DNA of 64,000 nt from Pseudomonas tritici (GTDB taxonomy: Bacteria; Pseudomonadota; Gammaproteobacteria; Pseudomonadales; Pseudomonadaceae), in NCBI RefSeq assembly GCF_014268275.3, contig NZ_CP077084.1, forward strand, positions 5,146,001 to 5,210,000. The letters are read 5' to 3'. Position 1 is the stretch's first letter. Each line of letters starts with the position of its first letter. A program made the position numbers and the translations under genes. The notes below the pieces were generated by a model. It was given only the letters and a program-made list of their open reading frames with translations. It was not told the origin of the DNA and searched no databases. Of this stretch, positions 63,114 through 64,000 are shown in pieces.

Positions 63114-64000
63114 ATGCTGCGCCGTCGCATGCTGATCATGTTGGGTATCGTCCTGTTAATCGTCCTGCTGCTGGGGGGCTACAAAGCCTTTTCCATCTAC
63201 CAGCAGATCCAGGTCTTTTCCACGCCAAAACCGGCGGTCAGCGTGGCGGTCGCGACGGTGGTCGAACAACCCTGGCAACAGCGCCTTCCATCCGTCGGCT
63301 CACTCAAAGCCCTGCAAGGTGTGAACCTGAGCCTGGAGGTGGCCGGCACGGTCAAGGAGGTGCAGTTCGAGTCCGGGCAGAAGGTCAAGGCCGGACAACC
63401 GCTGGTGCAACTCGACAGCGCAGTGGAAAGCGCCCTGCTGGAAACCGCCCAGGCTGACCTCGGGCTGGCCCAGCTGGATTATGGTCGCGGCAGCCAACTG
63501 GTGGGCAGCCAGGCGATTTCCAAAGGCGAGTTCGACCGCCTCTCCGCGCAACTGCAAAAGAACAAGGCCACGGTCAATCAGCTCAAGGCTTCGCTGGCAA
63601 AAAAACACATTGTCGCGCCCTTCAGCGGCACCATCGGCATTCGCCAGGTGGATGTGGGTGACTACCTGGCCAGTGGCACGGTGATCGCTACCTTGCAGGA
63701 CATCAGCAGCCTCTACGTCGACTTCTACATCCCCGAACATGCCGTGCCCAAGCTCGCCCTCGGGCAAGCCGTGCAGGTGCAAGTGTCGGCTTACCCAGGC
63801 CAGCCATTCTCCGGCAAGGTCAGTGCAATCAACCCCAAGGTCGAGAACAGCACCCGCAACGTGCTGGTGCGCGCCACCTTGGCCAATCCTGACGGCAAGC
63901 TGCTGCCCGGCATGTTCACCAGCCTGGACGTGCTGCTGCCCAATCCCGCCCCGCAAATCGTGGTACCGGAAGGCGCGATCACCTACACCCTCTACGGCAA
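63114..64000 (+). CDS. RND efflux periplasmic adaptor, N-terminal part
   Basis: Incomplete at the right edge; 295 codons are in the window. TM/signal anchor is residues 6-25 (MLIMLGIVLLIVLLLGG). The first beta-barrel and lipoyl half follow with GTVKEVQFESGQKVKAGQPLVQLD (about 77-101), then a coiled-coil hairpin (AQADLGLAQLDYGRGSQL). The second lipoyl half is AKKHIVAPFSGTIGIRQVDVGDYLASG, then a barrel segment to VPEGAITYTLYG. This is the membrane-fusion protein that joins an RND pump to an outer membrane channel. By position it corresponds to PAO1 mexV as I recall. AGGGAACCGG precedes the ATG. Confidence 0.9.
   Translation, partial: MLRRRMLIMLGIVLLIVLLLGGYKAFSIYQQIQVFSTPKPAVSVAVATVVEQPWQQRLPSVGSLKALQGVNLSLEVAGTVKEVQFESGQKVKAGQPLVQLDSAVESALLETAQADLGLAQLDYGRGSQLVGSQAISKGEFDRLSAQLQKNKATVNQLKASLAKKHIVAPFSGTIGIRQVDVGDYLASGTVIATLQDISSLYVDFYIPEHAVPKLALGQAVQVQVSAYPGQPFSGKVSAINPKVENSTRNVLVRATLANPDGKLLPGMFTSLDVLLPNPAPQIVVPEGAITYTLYG

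Overview
The window is chromosomal DNA of a Pseudomonas, most likely the P. fluorescens group. It holds mvaT, an oprD-slyX-Dps cluster, the Entner-Doudoroff cluster edd-glk-gltR-gtrS/gap with HexR-type operators, and about ten intergenic REP elements built on GTGGGAGC(T/G)GGCTTGC. Almost every gene has a recognisable core-genome Pseudomonas family. I see no insertion sequence, prophage, CRISPR array, tRNA or rRNA. Comparisons with P. aeruginosa PAO1 gene order are from memory, not from an alignment.

Layout. 1-6.9 kb: the first codons of an FmdB-type zinc ribbon protein (off the left edge), a ribbon-helix-helix protein, Dps, a membrane protein with a cold-shock domain, slyX, a HIT hydrolase, the oprD porin behind an unusually long leader, mscS and yajQ. 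7-18 kb: panE, an orphan sensor kinase, a PduO-type cobalamin adenosyltransferase, a Nudix/ThiE-like fusion, argJ, secA, the DUF721/DciA gene and a HerA-like ATPase. 18-23.5 kb: an amino-acid-type chemoreceptor, a small acidic protein, purU, mvaT and sbcB. 23.6-30.3 kb: a tightly overlapping six-gene operon (RDD, SpoIIM/DUF95, DUF4129, DUF4350, MoxR ATPase, DUF58). It is conserved but has no settled function and is the best candidate here for a poorly described system.

30.3-42.2 kb: a PilZ protein, a TPR-like lipoprotein, pyruvate kinase, an enoyl-CoA hydratase, a ferredoxin-type reductase, class I fumarase with a hairpin in its leader, a MifS/MifR (DctB/DctD-like) two-component pair, and an MHS-family alpha-ketoglutarate/dicarboxylate transporter. 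The transporter is preceded by a clear sigma-54 promoter and two spaced dyads that look like the activator's binding sites. 42.2-44.1 kb: small accessory genes and an AraC regulator. 44.2-50.5 kb: gtrS, gltR, glk and edd, divergent from gap, with two HexR boxes between edd and gap.

50.7-56.3 kb: a heme cell-surface-signalling locus of ECF sigma factor, FecR-type anti-sigma factor, STN/TonB-dependent receptor and heme oxygenase, with Fur-like boxes, followed by a YbaN protein. 56.3-64 kb: a second chemoreceptor, a nitroreductase, and a likely iron-related envelope operon (di-heme lipoprotein, imelysin-family lipoprotein, DUF1513 protein). The last gene, an RND efflux adaptor, runs off the right edge.

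The genes group around central carbon use (glucose sensing, Entner-Doudoroff, pyruvate kinase, fumarase, C4/C5-dicarboxylate uptake), envelope functions and iron/heme acquisition.
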